NCBI GenBank assembly: GCA_902493835.1
Contig: CABURG010000018.1
Span: 1-18,459, forward strand
Reading direction: 5' to 3'
Origin: an uncultured Collinsella sp.
Lineage (GTDB): Bacteria; Actinomycetota; Coriobacteriia; Coriobacteriales; Coriobacteriaceae
Length of the DNA stretch: 18,459 bases
In this document: one piece after another, positions 1 through 8,150 of the stretch
Layout: each line of letters begins with the position of its first letter
How positions within the stretch are numbered: the stretch's first letter is position 1
Position numbers and translations under genes: made by a program
The notes under the pieces: generated by a model
Database searches by the model: none
Seen by the model: the letters and a program-made list of their open reading frames with translations, nothing else
Told to the model about the DNA's origin: nothing

Positions 1-1263
1 GAGACGCCCTCCCTGTTTAAGTCTACGCCCGAGGGCGCCCGCGACTTCATCGTTCCCAGCCGTATCCAGCCGGGTAACTTCTACGCGCTGCCGCAGTCCC
101 CGCAGCTTCTGAAGCAGCTGCTCATGGTCGGTGGCGTCGAGCGCTACTACCAGGTTGCCAAGTGCTTCCGCGACGAGGACCTGCGTGCCGACCGTCAGCC
201 CGAGTTCACCCAGGTCGATATCGAGATGTCCTTCGTGGACCAGAACGACGTCATGAGCGCGCTTGAAGAGGTTCTTGCCGATGCCTTCGGCCGCATGGGT
301 GTCGAGATGCCCACGCCGCTGCGTCGCATGAACTACTGGGAGGCCATGGATACCTATGGCTCCGACAAGCCCGATACCCGCTATGGCATGCACTTGGTCG
401 ACCTGACCGACATCTTTGCCAATTCCAAGTTCAAGGTCTTCGCGACTGCCGCGAACGAGGAGGGCTCTGTCGTCAAGGCCATCAACGCCAAGGGCGCCGG
501 TGCCTGGGCACGTGCCAAGATCGATAAGCTCGCCGGCGTGGCTTCCACGTTTGGCGCCAAGGGCCTGGCCTGGATCGCCTTCCGCGAGGACGGTTCCATC
601 AACAGCCCCATCGTCAAGTTCTTCTCGGACGAGGAGATGGCTGCCCTGCGCGAGCGCATGGACGTCGAGCCCGGCGACCTTGTGATGTTCGCCGCCGGCC
701 CGCGCCTGCTTTCTGACGAGATCCTGGGCGGCATGCGTTCCCACATGGCCAATGCGCTCGAGATCAAGCGCGAGGGCCACGACTTCCTGTGGGTCGTCAA
801 CTTCCCACTGTTCCATTGGGACGAGGATCGCAAGGCCTACGCTGCCGAGCACCAGCCCTTCACCCTGCCGACCGAGACCGACATCGCCAAGATCGAGGCC
901 GACCCGCTGGCAGCCGGTTCTTGCACCTACGACTTTGTCATGGACGGCTTTGAGGCCGGCGGCGGCGGTATGCGTATCCACAACGCCGAGATGCAGATGT
1001 CTATGCTCAAGCTCCTGGGCTTCACCGAGGAGCGAGCCGAGTCGCAGTTCGGCTTCCTCATGGAGGCGCTCAAGTTTGGTGCACCCCCGATGGGTGGTTT
1101 TGCTCTGGGCCTGGACCGCGTGTGCATGCTGCTCACCGGTTCCGACTCCATCCGCGACGTCATGGCGTTCCCCAAGACGGCCAGCGGCTCCGACCTTATG
1201 TCGGGTGCTCCGAGTGCCGTTAGCGGCGCCCAGCTCAAGGACGTCAGTCTGCGCCTGATGTAG
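1..1263 (+). CDS. aspS: Aspartyl-tRNA synthetase, 3' part (start outside window)
   Basis: Charges tRNA-Asp with aspartate in the cytoplasm. The reading frame is open from base 1, so the 5' end (anticodon-binding domain and start of the catalytic core) lies upstream of the window. Visible class II features: the FRDEDLRADRQPEFTQ block (motif 2 with the aspartate-specific loop) near bases 170-220, the bacterial-type GAD insertion around bases 400-800, and motif 3 GLDR near base 1108, followed by the AFPKT and SDLMSGAPS region that closes bacterial AspRS. The C-terminus ends normally at TAG. Whether it charges tRNA-Asn as well (non-discriminating) cannot be told from this fragment. A strong intrinsic terminator follows 24 bases after the stop, so it is the last gene of its transcript. 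Confidence 0.96.
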   Translation, partial: ETPSLFKSTPEGARDFIVPSRIQPGNFYALPQSPQLLKQLLMVGGVERYYQVAKCFRDEDLRADRQPEFTQVDIEMSFVDQNDVMSALEEVLADAFGRMGVEMPTPLRRMNYWEAMDTYGSDKPDTRYGMHLVDLTDIFANSKFKVFATAANEEGSVVKAINAKGAGAWARAKIDKLAGVASTFGAKGLAWIAFREDGSINSPIVKFFSDEEMAALRERMDVEPGDLVMFAAGPRLLSDEILGGMRSHMANALEIKREGHDFLWVVNFPLFHWDEDRKAYAAEHQPFTLPTETDIAKIEADPLAAGSCTYDFVMDGFEAGGGGMRIHNAEMQMSMLKLLGFTEERAESQFGFLMEALKFGAPPMGGFALGLDRVCMLLTGSDSIRDVMAFPKTASGSDLMSGAPSAVSGAQLKDVSLRLM

Positions 1264-1286
1264 GGAAGCGGCTACATATTGCCTGT

Positions 1287-1321
1287 AACGAGGGAAGGAC
1301 GCGTGCCTTCCCTCGTTTTTT
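1287..1321 (+). terminator. Intrinsic terminator of aspS
   Basis: Perfect 12-bp stem (AACGAGGGAAGG at 1287-1298 pairing with 1306-1317), 7-nt loop, followed by a run of T. It lies directly downstream of the aspS stop codon. Confidence 0.92.
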
Positions 1322-1362
1322 ATGCGCGGGCGTTGCGAGGGCATAGGTTGACTGGGCGTCGC

Positions 1363-1562
1363 GGAAACTACGACCCGGAATTTGCGTCCAGAACGGGTCG
1401 CAGTTTCCCAAACAGGCCCCTTTGGGAAACTGCGTCCCAGAATCCAGCCAAATAATGGGGCACAGTTTCCGGTTGAGCTGTCTAACGGAAACTGTGCCCC
1501 AGAATGAGCGCTCAAAACGGGGCAGGCTTTCCGCAACAACTGTCTGGCAGAAAGCCTGCCCC
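1363..1562. repeat. Tandem hairpin array in the aspS / lacI-family gap
   Basis: The convergent gap holds consecutive inverted repeats. (1) GGAAACTACGACCCG 1363-1377 pairs with 1394-1408 (14 of 15). (2) CAGTTTCCCAAA 1401-1412 pairs perfectly with 1421-1432, so it competes with (1). (3) GGGGCACAGTTTCCG 1457-1471 pairs perfectly with 1486-1500. (4) GGGGCAGGCTTTC 1519-1531 pairs perfectly with 1550-1562. Hairpins 3 and 4 start 62 bases apart, both carry CTGTCT in the loop, and a CCCAGAAT spacer precedes each. No gene is seen here. They may help terminate the minus-strand regulator, but no clear T-run follows. Confidence 0.8.
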
Positions 1563-1568
1563 AGTTTC

Positions 1569-2585
1569 TTATAGCGAGTCTCTCTGGATCAGCTGCATGT
1601 GCATCACGGAGGTGGTGGGCTCGGCACCCTTGATCATGTCGAGCGCAATGTTGGCGGCCATGTGTCCTTCTTCGCGCAGGGGCTGGCGGACGGTCGTGAG
1701 CGCGGGGACGCAGCGCGCCGCAATCTCGTGATCGTCGAAGCCGACGACAGAAACGTCCGCAGGAACGGATAGGCCTGCCTCGTTGAGTGCGGTGATGACG
1801 CCAGCCGCGATACGGTCCGATCCGCAGAGCACGCCATCGAAAGCGATCTCGCGCGCGAGAATCTGGTGCATGGCCTGATAGCCGTCTCCGCTGTTCCAGC
1901 CGGTATAGATAACGTTTGCGTCTGGGAGGTCTTCGCCCAAGACGGCGCGGTAGCCGCGCAGGCGGTCGGCAACAGCGGGGTTGTCTTGCGGTCCCAACAC
2001 GGCGACGATATCTTTGCGCCCGCGATCCTTTATGGCGAGTGCCGCAAAGCGTCCGCCCTCTTCGTCGTCAGAGTAGACTGTCGAGAACACATCGCGATAG
2101 GGGTGGCCCTCGAGCTGGCCGCACAACACGGTGGGTACGCCCAGCTCGCACAGTACCTCGAGCAGCTCGCTGCCCTTGTAGGGGGAGACGTCGATCACGG
2201 CGTCGAACGAGCGGCGCTCAAAGTGCTCGCGTGCGCGGTTGCGCTCATGCGTAGAAGACGCCTGCAAGATAACGGGCAGATAGGACGACTCCGACAGTTT
2301 CTCGGTAATGCCGCTCAAAAACTCGCTATAGGTGGGGTCGCTGAAGAGTTCACTCAGAGGCTCGGTCACGAGCACGGCGATGATTTCCGTGCGCCCGACA
2401 GCGAGCGCTCGGCCACGAGCGTTGGGGACAAAATTGACTTCCTTGGCCGCCGCGCGGACGCGCTTTTTGGTTTCCTCGCTAATGCGGGGCGAATCGTTGA
2501 GGGCGCGCGATGCCGTGGAGCGCGACACGCCGGCAGCTGCGGCAACCTCGGCAAGCGTAGGTGCGGTGCGAACTGGTTGTGTCAT
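1569..2585 (-). CDS. LacI-family transcriptional repressor, divergent from ebgAC
   Basis: 338 aa, the usual LacI/GalR length. The N-terminal helix-turn-helix (about residues 10-30, with AGVSRSTASRALND) is followed by the hinge (NARGRALAVGRT) and a periplasmic-binding-protein-like effector domain (IIAVLVTEPL onward; VVGFDDHEIA and LTTVRQPLREEG near the C-terminus). The ATG has AGGAG five bases upstream. The gene is transcribed away from ebgA, and the shared gap carries three palindromic sites of the LacI-family type, so it is very likely the local repressor of ebgAC, induced by a galactoside; this is inference from position. A TATAGT -10 candidate lies on the minus strand at 2647-2652 but no convincing -35 was seen. 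In role it matches EbgR of Escherichia coli, but orthology is not shown. Confidence 0.93.
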   Translation of the reverse strand: MTQPVRTAPTLAEVAAAAGVSRSTASRALNDSPRISEETKKRVRAAAKEVNFVPNARGRALAVGRTEIIAVLVTEPLSELFSDPTYSEFLSGITEKLSESSYLPVILQASSTHERNRAREHFERRSFDAVIDVSPYKGSELLEVLCELGVPTVLCGQLEGHPYRDVFSTVYSDDEEGGRFAALAIKDRGRKDIVAVLGPQDNPAVADRLRGYRAVLGEDLPDANVIYTGWNSGDGYQAMHQILAREIAFDGVLCGSDRIAAGVITALNEAGLSVPADVSVVGFDDHEIAARCVPALTTVRQPLREEGHMAANIALDMIKGAEPTTSVMHMQLIQRDSL

Positions 2586-2826
2586 GGCGTCTCCTGGAAA
2601 ATGCGGTCGATGTTGTCACTGATACGGGCTAGTGCGGATACAGCTTACTATAGTGCGCCTGAACAGCGTTCATGATATCCGGTGACCGGTGTCGTTTTGC
2701 AACCAAGCCGAAATCGAATACGTCTCGTGTGGGTGAGATATCAGCGGGCGTGGAGGTTGCCTACGAGCTTAAGAACGATGTCTTGTGCTGAGTTTCGATA
2801 CTCAGGGTGACATAAGTGTTGCGATT

Positions 2827-2842
2827 GTACAACCGGTTGCAC
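2827..2842. promoter_or_regulatory. LacI-type operator O1 (distal)
   Basis: GTACAACCGGTTGCAC: central CAACCGGTTG is a perfect palindrome with the central CG typical of LacI/GalR operators. It is the first of three copies; 45 bases start-to-start from the second. It lies upstream of the predicted -35. Confidence 0.85.
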
Positions 2843-2871
2843 CGTTAACCCGGCCAAATCGACCGTTCAGC

Positions 2872-2887
2872 GGACAACCGGTTGCAC
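2872..2887. promoter_or_regulatory. LacI-type operator O2, overlaps -35
   Basis: GGACAACCGGTTGCAC, identical over 16 bases to the third copy. Its right half contains the TTGCAC hexamer proposed as the -35 of ebgA, so a bound repressor would block RNA polymerase. Confidence 0.87.
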
Positions 2888-2911
2888 AGTATTTTGCATC
2901 GCCCGTAAGAT
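2882..2911 (+). promoter_or_regulatory. Predicted ebgA promoter
   Basis: TTGCAC at 2882-2887 and TAAGAT at 2906-2911, separated by 18 bases. It sits between operators O2 and O3; the expected transcription start (about 2918) falls inside O3. The hexamers were matched by eye only. Confidence 0.6.
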
Positions 2912-2913
2912 AA

Positions 2914-2929
2914 GGACAACCGGTTGCAC
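2914..2929. promoter_or_regulatory. LacI-type operator O3, at the start site
   Basis: GGACAACCGGTTGCAC, 42 bases (four turns) from O2, directly downstream of the predicted -10 and 20 bases before the Shine-Dalgarno sequence of ebgA. Confidence 0.87.
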
Positions 2930-2961
2930 AAGAATCACTACGATGATGAAGGAGCATCACC

Positions 2962-5900
2962 ATGGACGCCATTAACGATTGGGAAAACCAAGCGCTCACC
3001 CACAGGAACCGCCTGGCACCCCATGCGTACTTTATGGGTTACGAGACCGCCGATCTCGCTGCAACGTACAGCCGCGAGCTGTCGCGCGGGTTTGTCCAGC
3101 TGTCCGGCTCGTGGCAGTTCCGCCTCTTTGAGGGCCCCGCTGCCGTCTCCAACGAGGAACTCTCCACGTACAAGCCCGAGTGGGATCACGTGGAGGTTCC
3201 GCACCTGTGGCAGGTGGACGGCTATGGCAACCTTGCCTACACCGACGAGGGTTTCCCGTTCCCGGTTGATCAGCCGTTCGTTCCCTCCGACGACCCCACG
3301 GGCGTCTACCAGCGCATCGTCAACCTTCCCGCCGTTCCTGCCGGCGCTCGCGAGATCATTCGCTTCGACGGCATCGAGAGCTATGGCGAGCTGTACGTCA
3401 ACGGTCAGTATATCGGCATGACCAAGGGTTCGCGCCTGTCTGCCGAGTTCGACGTGACCGACGCGCTCGTCGAGGGCGACAACCTGTTTGCGGTCAAGGT
3501 CCTGCAGTACAGCGATGGCAGCTACATCGAGGATCAGGACATGTGGTGGGCCTCGGGCATCTTCCGCGATGTGTACCTTATGCAGCGTCCCGCCGCGCAC
3601 CTGGTCGACTTTAGGTTCCGCACGCACCGCGAGGGCGATGCCGCTCTGATCACGCTCGATACGGTTGCCGAGGGCGCTTCCCGCGTTGTGTTTACGCTCA
3701 GCGATGGCGAGAACGTGGTGGCTACGGGTGAGTGCGTCGACAGCCATGCCGAGTGCAGCGTGACCGATGCCCACTTCTGGAATCCCGAGGACCCCTTCCT
3801 CTACGATCTTACGTTTGAGGTCTACGACGACGACAAGGTGAGCGAGTACGTCCCGCATCGCCAGGGTCTTGCCGAGGTGACGGTCGAGGGCAATCATATC
3901 TACCTCAACGGCACTTACTTTAAAATGCATGGCGTCAACCGCCACGATCACGACGATCACAAGGGCCGCGCCGTGGGCCTCGATCGCATGCGCCGCGACC
4001 TGGAGCTCATGAAGCAGCACAACATCAACGCAGTGCGCACCTCTCACTATGCCAATGACCCGCGCTTCTACGAGCTGTGTGATGAGTATGGCATCATGCT
4101 GGTCGCCGAGACCGATATGGAGAGCCACGGCTTCGAGAATATCGGCAACATCGCCCTGGTTACCGACGACCCGGCATGGGAGCCGGCCTACGTCGACCGT
4201 ATTGAGCGCCTGGTGATGCAGGAGCGCAACCACGCGTGCATCATCATGTGGTCGCTGGGCAACGAGAGCGGCTATGGCTGCAACATCCGCGCGATGTACG
4301 CCAAGGCTCACGAGCTCGATGGTCGTCCGGTCCACTACGAGGAGGACCGCAACGCCGATACCGTCGACGTCATTTCCACGATGTACTCCCGTGTGTCGCA
4401 GATGAACGACTTTGGTGAGCATCCGTTCCCCAAGCCGCGCATCAATTGCGAGTACGGTCACTCCATGGGCAACGGCCCCGGAGGCCTGTCCGAGTATCAG
4501 GAGGTCTTCGATCGCTGGGATTGCATCCAAGGCCAGTTTATCTGGGAATGGTGCGACCACGGTCTGGCTGCTGTGACCGAGGACGGCATTGCCTACGATA
4601 TGTATGGCGGCGACAACGGCGATTACCCCAACAACAGCAACTTCTGCATCGATGGCATGGTGTTCCCCTGGCAGCAGCCGAGCCCGGGCCTTACCGAGTA
4701 CGGCCAGGTCATCTGCCCGGTTCGCATGGCTTATGACGCCGAGGCGGGCGAGCTGACTGTCACCAACAAGCGCTGGTTTACCACCCTCGAGGATGTTTGC
4801 CTGTCGGCGGAGACCCTGGTGGACGGCGACGTGGTCTGCCGCAAGACGCTCATGCCCGGTGCGGTTGCCCCCGGTGAGTCCGTCCAGCTTCCGCTGGTGA
4901 TTCACGAGGCCGCGGTAGGCGAGACCCTGCTGACTGTGCGCGCCTACACCATGGCCGCTCACGTCTGGTGCGAGCCGATGTTCCAACTGGGCGCAAACCA
5001 GTTTGCCATCGCAAACCATCCGGCGCCGGCCATTGCGGCTCCCACTCGTCCTGAGCTTACGGTCGAGGAGACCGAGCAGGAGATTCGCATTCACTCCCTC
5101 AACGGCGAGCTGACCTTCAGCAAGGTAAACGGCACCGTGAGCGAGTGGAAGGCATCCGGCCGTGACGTCATGGCCTCTGGTCCCCAGGTTGGTTTTTGGC
5201 ATCCGCTCGTCGACAACCACGCCCAGGAGTACGACTCCCTGTGGAAGGACAACTTCATTGATGTAATGCAGACGTCCACCCGCCAGGTTTTTTGGAAGCA
5301 GGACGGCAATGCGGTCGTCGTTACCGTGAGCCAACGTATTGCTCCTCCCGTCCGCGCGTTCGGCATGCGCGTCGAGCTTGTCTACACCGTGCTTCCGAGC
5401 GGTCGCGTCGACCTCAAGGTTTCCGGCGAGCCCTACGGCGACTATTCGGACATTATCCCGCGCATCGGCATCTCCTTTGAGGTTCCCGGTTGCGATCGTG
5501 CCGTCGAGTGGTATGGCCACGGCCCGGGCGAGAACTATCCGGACTCGCTGCGTGCCAACCCGGTCGGTCATTACCGCACTACGGTCGACGACATGTTCAC
5601 GCCCTACGTTATGCCTCAGGACTGTGCCAACCGCGAGGGTACCCGCTGGGTTGCCCTGCGCTCTAGCCACGGTGATGGCGTGCTGGTGACTCGTCCGGCC
5701 GACGCCGCTTCCAACCCGTTCTCGTTCTCGGCATGGCCCTATAGCTGCGAGGCTATTGATAATGCCAAGCACGTCTACGACCTTGTTCCGGGCGACACGG
5801 TCACGGTTAACATCAACGACCAGCTGCTCGGCCTTGGCTCGAACTCTTGGGGTTCCGAGGTGCTCGATTCCTATCGCACCCGTTTTGAGAGCTTCAGCTT

Positions 5901-5970
5901 TGAGGTGTCCCTGCGACCGCTGACGTCTGCCGATTTGGCTCAGGCGCTGGCACCCATTAAGGAGGCATAA
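2962..5970 (+). CDS. ebgA: Beta-galactosidase, Ebg-type large subunit (GH2)
   Basis: Hydrolyses terminal beta-D-galactosides such as lactose in the cytoplasm. 1002 aa, close to EbgA and LacZ. Order: sugar-binding jelly roll (about 40-215; YTDEGFPFPVDQPFVPSDDPTG, FDGIESY, VNGQYIG, EDQDMWWASGIFRDVYL), Ig-like domain, TIM barrel (about 315-600; MHGVNRHDHD, TSHYANDPRFYELCDEYG), second Ig-like domain, and a C-terminal small-chain domain (WYGHGPGENYPDS, LGLGSNSWGSEVLDSYRTRF). Acid/base Glu435 lies in SLGNESGYGCN and nucleophile Glu497 in CEYGHSMGNGPGG. No signal peptide. Wording throughout is closer to EbgA than to LacZ from memory of the families, and an ebgC follows. AAGGAG lies seven bases before the ATG. 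Probably repressed by the divergent LacI-family protein. Confidence 0.96.
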   Translation: MDAINDWENQALTHRNRLAPHAYFMGYETADLAATYSRELSRGFVQLSGSWQFRLFEGPAAVSNEELSTYKPEWDHVEVPHLWQVDGYGNLAYTDEGFPFPVDQPFVPSDDPTGVYQRIVNLPAVPAGAREIIRFDGIESYGELYVNGQYIGMTKGSRLSAEFDVTDALVEGDNLFAVKVLQYSDGSYIEDQDMWWASGIFRDVYLMQRPAAHLVDFRFRTHREGDAALITLDTVAEGASRVVFTLSDGENVVATGECVDSHAECSVTDAHFWNPEDPFLYDLTFEVYDDDKVSEYVPHRQGLAEVTVEGNHIYLNGTYFKMHGVNRHDHDDHKGRAVGLDRMRRDLELMKQHNINAVRTSHYANDPRFYELCDEYGIMLVAETDMESHGFENIGNIALVTDDPAWEPAYVDRIERLVMQERNHACIIMWSLGNESGYGCNIRAMYAKAHELDGRPVHYEEDRNADTVDVISTMYSRVSQMNDFGEHPFPKPRINCEYGHSMGNGPGGLSEYQEVFDRWDCIQGQFIWEWCDHGLAAVTEDGIAYDMYGGDNGDYPNNSNFCIDGMVFPWQQPSPGLTEYGQVICPVRMAYDAEAGELTVTNKRWFTTLEDVCLSAETLVDGDVVCRKTLMPGAVAPGESVQLPLVIHEAAVGETLLTVRAYTMAAHVWCEPMFQLGANQFAIANHPAPAIAAPTRPELTVEETEQEIRIHSLNGELTFSKVNGTVSEWKASGRDVMASGPQVGFWHPLVDNHAQEYDSLWKDNFIDVMQTSTRQVFWKQDGNAVVVTVSQRIAPPVRAFGMRVELVYTVLPSGRVDLKVSGEPYGDYSDIIPRIGISFEVPGCDRAVEWYGHGPGENYPDSLRANPVGHYRTTVDDMFTPYVMPQDCANREGTRWVALRSSHGDGVLVTRPADAASNPFSFSAWPYSCEAIDNAKHVYDLVPGDTVTVNINDQLLGLGSNSWGSEVLDSYRTRFESFSFEVSLRPLTSADLAQALAPIKEA

Positions 5971-5973
5971 GCC

Positions 5974-6429
5974 ATGCATGTCTTTAACTCGCGCGCCGAT
6001 TTCGACGCTCAGATGAAGTCCGTCAAGAAGTGGATGCGTACCGGCCAGGCGCTCGACGGCGTTTCTGAACTGCAGCACGATGTGGCGTACTCCATCGGCG
6101 ACTCGCTGGTGTACTGGTGGGTCTATGCCCGCGAGGCCGCAACCGCCGACCTGGTCGGTCACCGTCGCTACCATGCCGTGCTCGCTCCGCTCGACGGCGA
6201 CCTGACCGTCGAGGTTGCCCCCAAGGCAGGCCTCACCTGCACCCGCGCTTACAGCGATATCGATGATCGCGAGCGCTTTGAGGGGGCGGGGGAGACCGTG
6301 ACGATTCCCGCCGGCGGCGTTGCCGTCGTCGAAATTGACGAGGCCTACCGTGTCGTGGCCGATGCCGCGGATCCCCGCGTCGTGGTACTGCACGTGACGG
6401 TCGAAGGTTATTCCTTCCCCAACAAGTAG
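5974..6429 (+). CDS. ebgC: Beta-galactosidase small subunit (EbgC; YhcH/YjgK/YiaL family)
   Basis: 151 aa, as long as EbgC of Escherichia coli (149 aa). It is a cupin-like protein of the YhcH/YjgK/YiaL (DUF386) family that binds EbgA and is needed for full activity of the Ebg enzyme (established for E. coli). Diagnostic stretches: HDVAYSIGDSLVYWW, GHRRYHAVL, EVAPKAG, DRERFEGAGETVTIPAG, EIDEAYRVV and VEGYSFPNK at the C-terminus. It starts three bases after the ebgA stop, and its Shine-Dalgarno sequence (AAGGAGG, about 5960-5966) lies within the last codons of ebgA, so the two are translationally coupled. The pair supports naming the large subunit ebgA and not lacZ. Confidence 0.94.
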   Translation: MHVFNSRADFDAQMKSVKKWMRTGQALDGVSELQHDVAYSIGDSLVYWWVYAREAATADLVGHRRYHAVLAPLDGDLTVEVAPKAGLTCTRAYSDIDDRERFEGAGETVTIPAGGVAVVEIDEAYRVVADAADPRVVVLHVTVEGYSFPNK

Positions 6430-6462
6430 TATTCGTCCGCCTGGACGTTTGCTTCGCGCCGT

Positions 6463-6546
6463 TAAGGGGGATGGCTTTGTTGACTCCCTTTTCCCCATTC
6501 CCCTTAGCAGGTGCGCCGTCCGTGTTTGCACTTGCAGCTCGGACGG
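6463..6546 (+). other. Two stem-loops between ebgC and the permease
   Basis: TAAGGGGGATGG at 6463-6474 pairs with 6495-6506 (11 of 12), and CCGTCCG at 6516-6522 pairs with CGGACGG at 6540-6546, followed by a weak GGGTTTA. Neither has a proper T-run. They could attenuate or process the mRNA between ebgC and the downstream permease, or mark the end of the ebg transcript. Confidence 0.45.
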
Positions 6547-6582
6547 GTTTAGATGACATTTAATAGATGATTGGGAGGGCTT

Positions 6583-8046
6583 ATGAGCTCTGAAAAACGA
6601 GGAACGATTGGTTCGTTCGCTCTGCTGGGCATGACGGTCGCCGCCGTGTTCGGTATCAAGAACATCATCAACAACAACGCGGCCATCGGCTTAGCAGCCG
6701 CGCCGTCGTTCTTCTTCGCCACGCTTTTGTACTTTGTCCCCTATACCCTGGTTACCGCCGAGTTCGTCGGCCTTAACAAGGACTCCGAGTCGGGCGTGTA
6801 CGCATGGGTTAAGACCTCGATGGGTGGTCGCTGGGCGTTCCTGACGGCATTTAGCTACTGGTTCGTTAACCTGTTCTTCTTTGCGTCCGTCCTGCCCAAC
6901 GTCATCATCTACGCGAGCTACGTGTTCTTTGGTGCCAACGCCGAGCTTTCGCAGCTGTGGATCACCATTATCGAGATCGTTGTCTTTGCTATCGCCACGT
7001 GGGTTTCGACCAAGGGCGCTAAGTGGATCGGCTCCATTTCCTCCTTCGGTTCGACCGCGGCTCTCGGCCTGACCGCCGTGTTCATCCTGCTGTCCCTGGC
7101 TGCTGCCTTTGGCGGCGTTGAGTTCGCTACGGCTCCTACTCCCGCTAACATGGCTCCCGACATGAGCAACTTCGCAACTGCGTGGGGCTTCTTCGGTACG
7201 CTTGCCTGGATCATCCAGGGCGTTGGCGGCGCTGAGTCTGTCGGCGTGTTCCTTAACGACCTTAAGGGTGGCGTCAAGGCCTTCGTGCGCACCGTCGTTA
7301 TCGCCGGTCTGACCATCGGCCTTCTGTATGCAGGCGCTTCGCTGCTGGTTAACCTGTTCATCCCCGAGGGCGGCGTTGCCATCTCCACCGGTATCTTCGA
7401 CGTATTCGGCGCTGTCTTTGCCCACTTTGGCATTCCCATGGAAGTGTCTACGCGCGTCATCGGCCTGATCCTACTCGCCGCTACGCTGGGCTCCCTCATG
7501 ATGTGGACCTCCGCTCCCATCAAGGTGTTCTTCACCGAGATCCCCAAGGGCGTCTTTGGTAGCAAGATCGTCGAGCTCAACGAGCACGGCATTCCTGCCC
7601 GCGCTGCCTGGCTGCAGTTCGCCATCGTCGTCCCCATCCTGATCATCCCGGCCCTGGGCTCCGGTAACCTCGACGACCTGCTCATGATCGTCACCAACAT
7701 GACGGCTGCCACCGCTCTGCTCCCGCCGCTGCTGATCCTGCTTGCCTACTTTATGTTGCGCAAGAACTTCGACGCTGCTCCCCGTGGCTTCCGCATGGGT
7801 TCGCGCACCTTTGGCCTGGTTATTGCTGCATTCCTGCTTGTGGTCTTCTGCTTCGTGCTTATCTGCGGCACCATTCCGCTCGATCAGCCTCTGTGGCTGA
7901 CGCTGGTCTACAACGTCGGCGGCGTGGTTGTCTTCCTGGGCCTTGCCGTGATGTGGTACAACCGCTACATCAACCGCCTGCGCGAAACCGATCCCGAGGC
8001 TGCTGAGAACGAGCTTCGCCCCTCCGTCCTCGACATGATGGAGTAG
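6583..8046 (+). CDS. APC-superfamily permease, glutamate/GABA-antiporter-like
   Basis: 487 aa integral membrane protein with about 12 hydrophobic segments. The first segment (GSFALLGMTVAAVFGIKNI) and the following FFFATLLYFVPYTLVTAEF, then SGVYAWVKTSMGGRWAFLTA, follow the amino-acid/polyamine/organocation fold (TM1-TM3, with the TAE...GVYAWV block). It resembles the GadC/YjeM branch more than sugar carriers, so the likely cargo is an amino acid or its decarboxylation product; the substrate is not readable from sequence. ATG 6583 is chosen because GGAGG (6574-6578) precedes it; the upstream in-frame TTG at 6571 overlaps that site. It lies 153 bases after ebgC, and a terminator follows, so it may be part of the ebg transcript or have its own promoter. 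An amino-acid-type carrier beside a beta-galactosidase is an odd pairing. Confidence 0.85.
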   Translation: MSSEKRGTIGSFALLGMTVAAVFGIKNIINNNAAIGLAAAPSFFFATLLYFVPYTLVTAEFVGLNKDSESGVYAWVKTSMGGRWAFLTAFSYWFVNLFFFASVLPNVIIYASYVFFGANAELSQLWITIIEIVVFAIATWVSTKGAKWIGSISSFGSTAALGLTAVFILLSLAAAFGGVEFATAPTPANMAPDMSNFATAWGFFGTLAWIIQGVGGAESVGVFLNDLKGGVKAFVRTVVIAGLTIGLLYAGASLLVNLFIPEGGVAISTGIFDVFGAVFAHFGIPMEVSTRVIGLILLAATLGSLMMWTSAPIKVFFTEIPKGVFGSKIVELNEHGIPARAAWLQFAIVVPILIIPALGSGNLDDLLMIVTNMTAATALLPPLLILLAYFMLRKNFDAAPRGFRMGSRTFGLVIAAFLLVVFCFVLICGTIPLDQPLWLTLVYNVGGVVVFLGLAVMWYNRYINRLRETDPEAAENELRPSVLDMME

Positions 8047-8093
8047 CGGCTAGGATTAATCTACGGTTATGGAATAAATCGATTCCCTTTCCT

Positions 8094-8126
8094 AAGGAGG
8101 GGCCTTACGAGGCCCCTCCTTTTGTG
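8094..8126 (+). terminator. Intrinsic terminator of the permease gene
   Basis: Perfect 11-bp stem AAGGAGGGGCC (8094-8104) with 8111-8121, 6-nt loop, then TTTTGTGTTTT. It follows the permease stop by 48 bases. Confidence 0.92.
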
Positions 8127-8150
8127 TTTTGGAGCATGGTTTTGGACCCT

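Noticed and set aside
2679..2689. CCGGTGACCGG palindrome as a fourth operator
   Set aside because: It lacks the CAACCGGTTG core and lies about 150 bases from the three real copies.
2938..6531. Very long open frame on the minus strand (1197 codons) across ebgA-ebgC
   Set aside because: It is an antisense shadow of two well-recognised genes caused by GC-rich third positions; it has no domain pattern and would cover the promoter side of ebgA.
6571..6582. TTG start four codons upstream for the permease
   Set aside because: It overlaps the GGAGG ribosome site that serves the ATG at 6583.
6691..7712. Minus-strand open frames within the permease gene
   Set aside because: Hydrophilic, repetitive translations opposite a clear membrane protein; no ribosome site.
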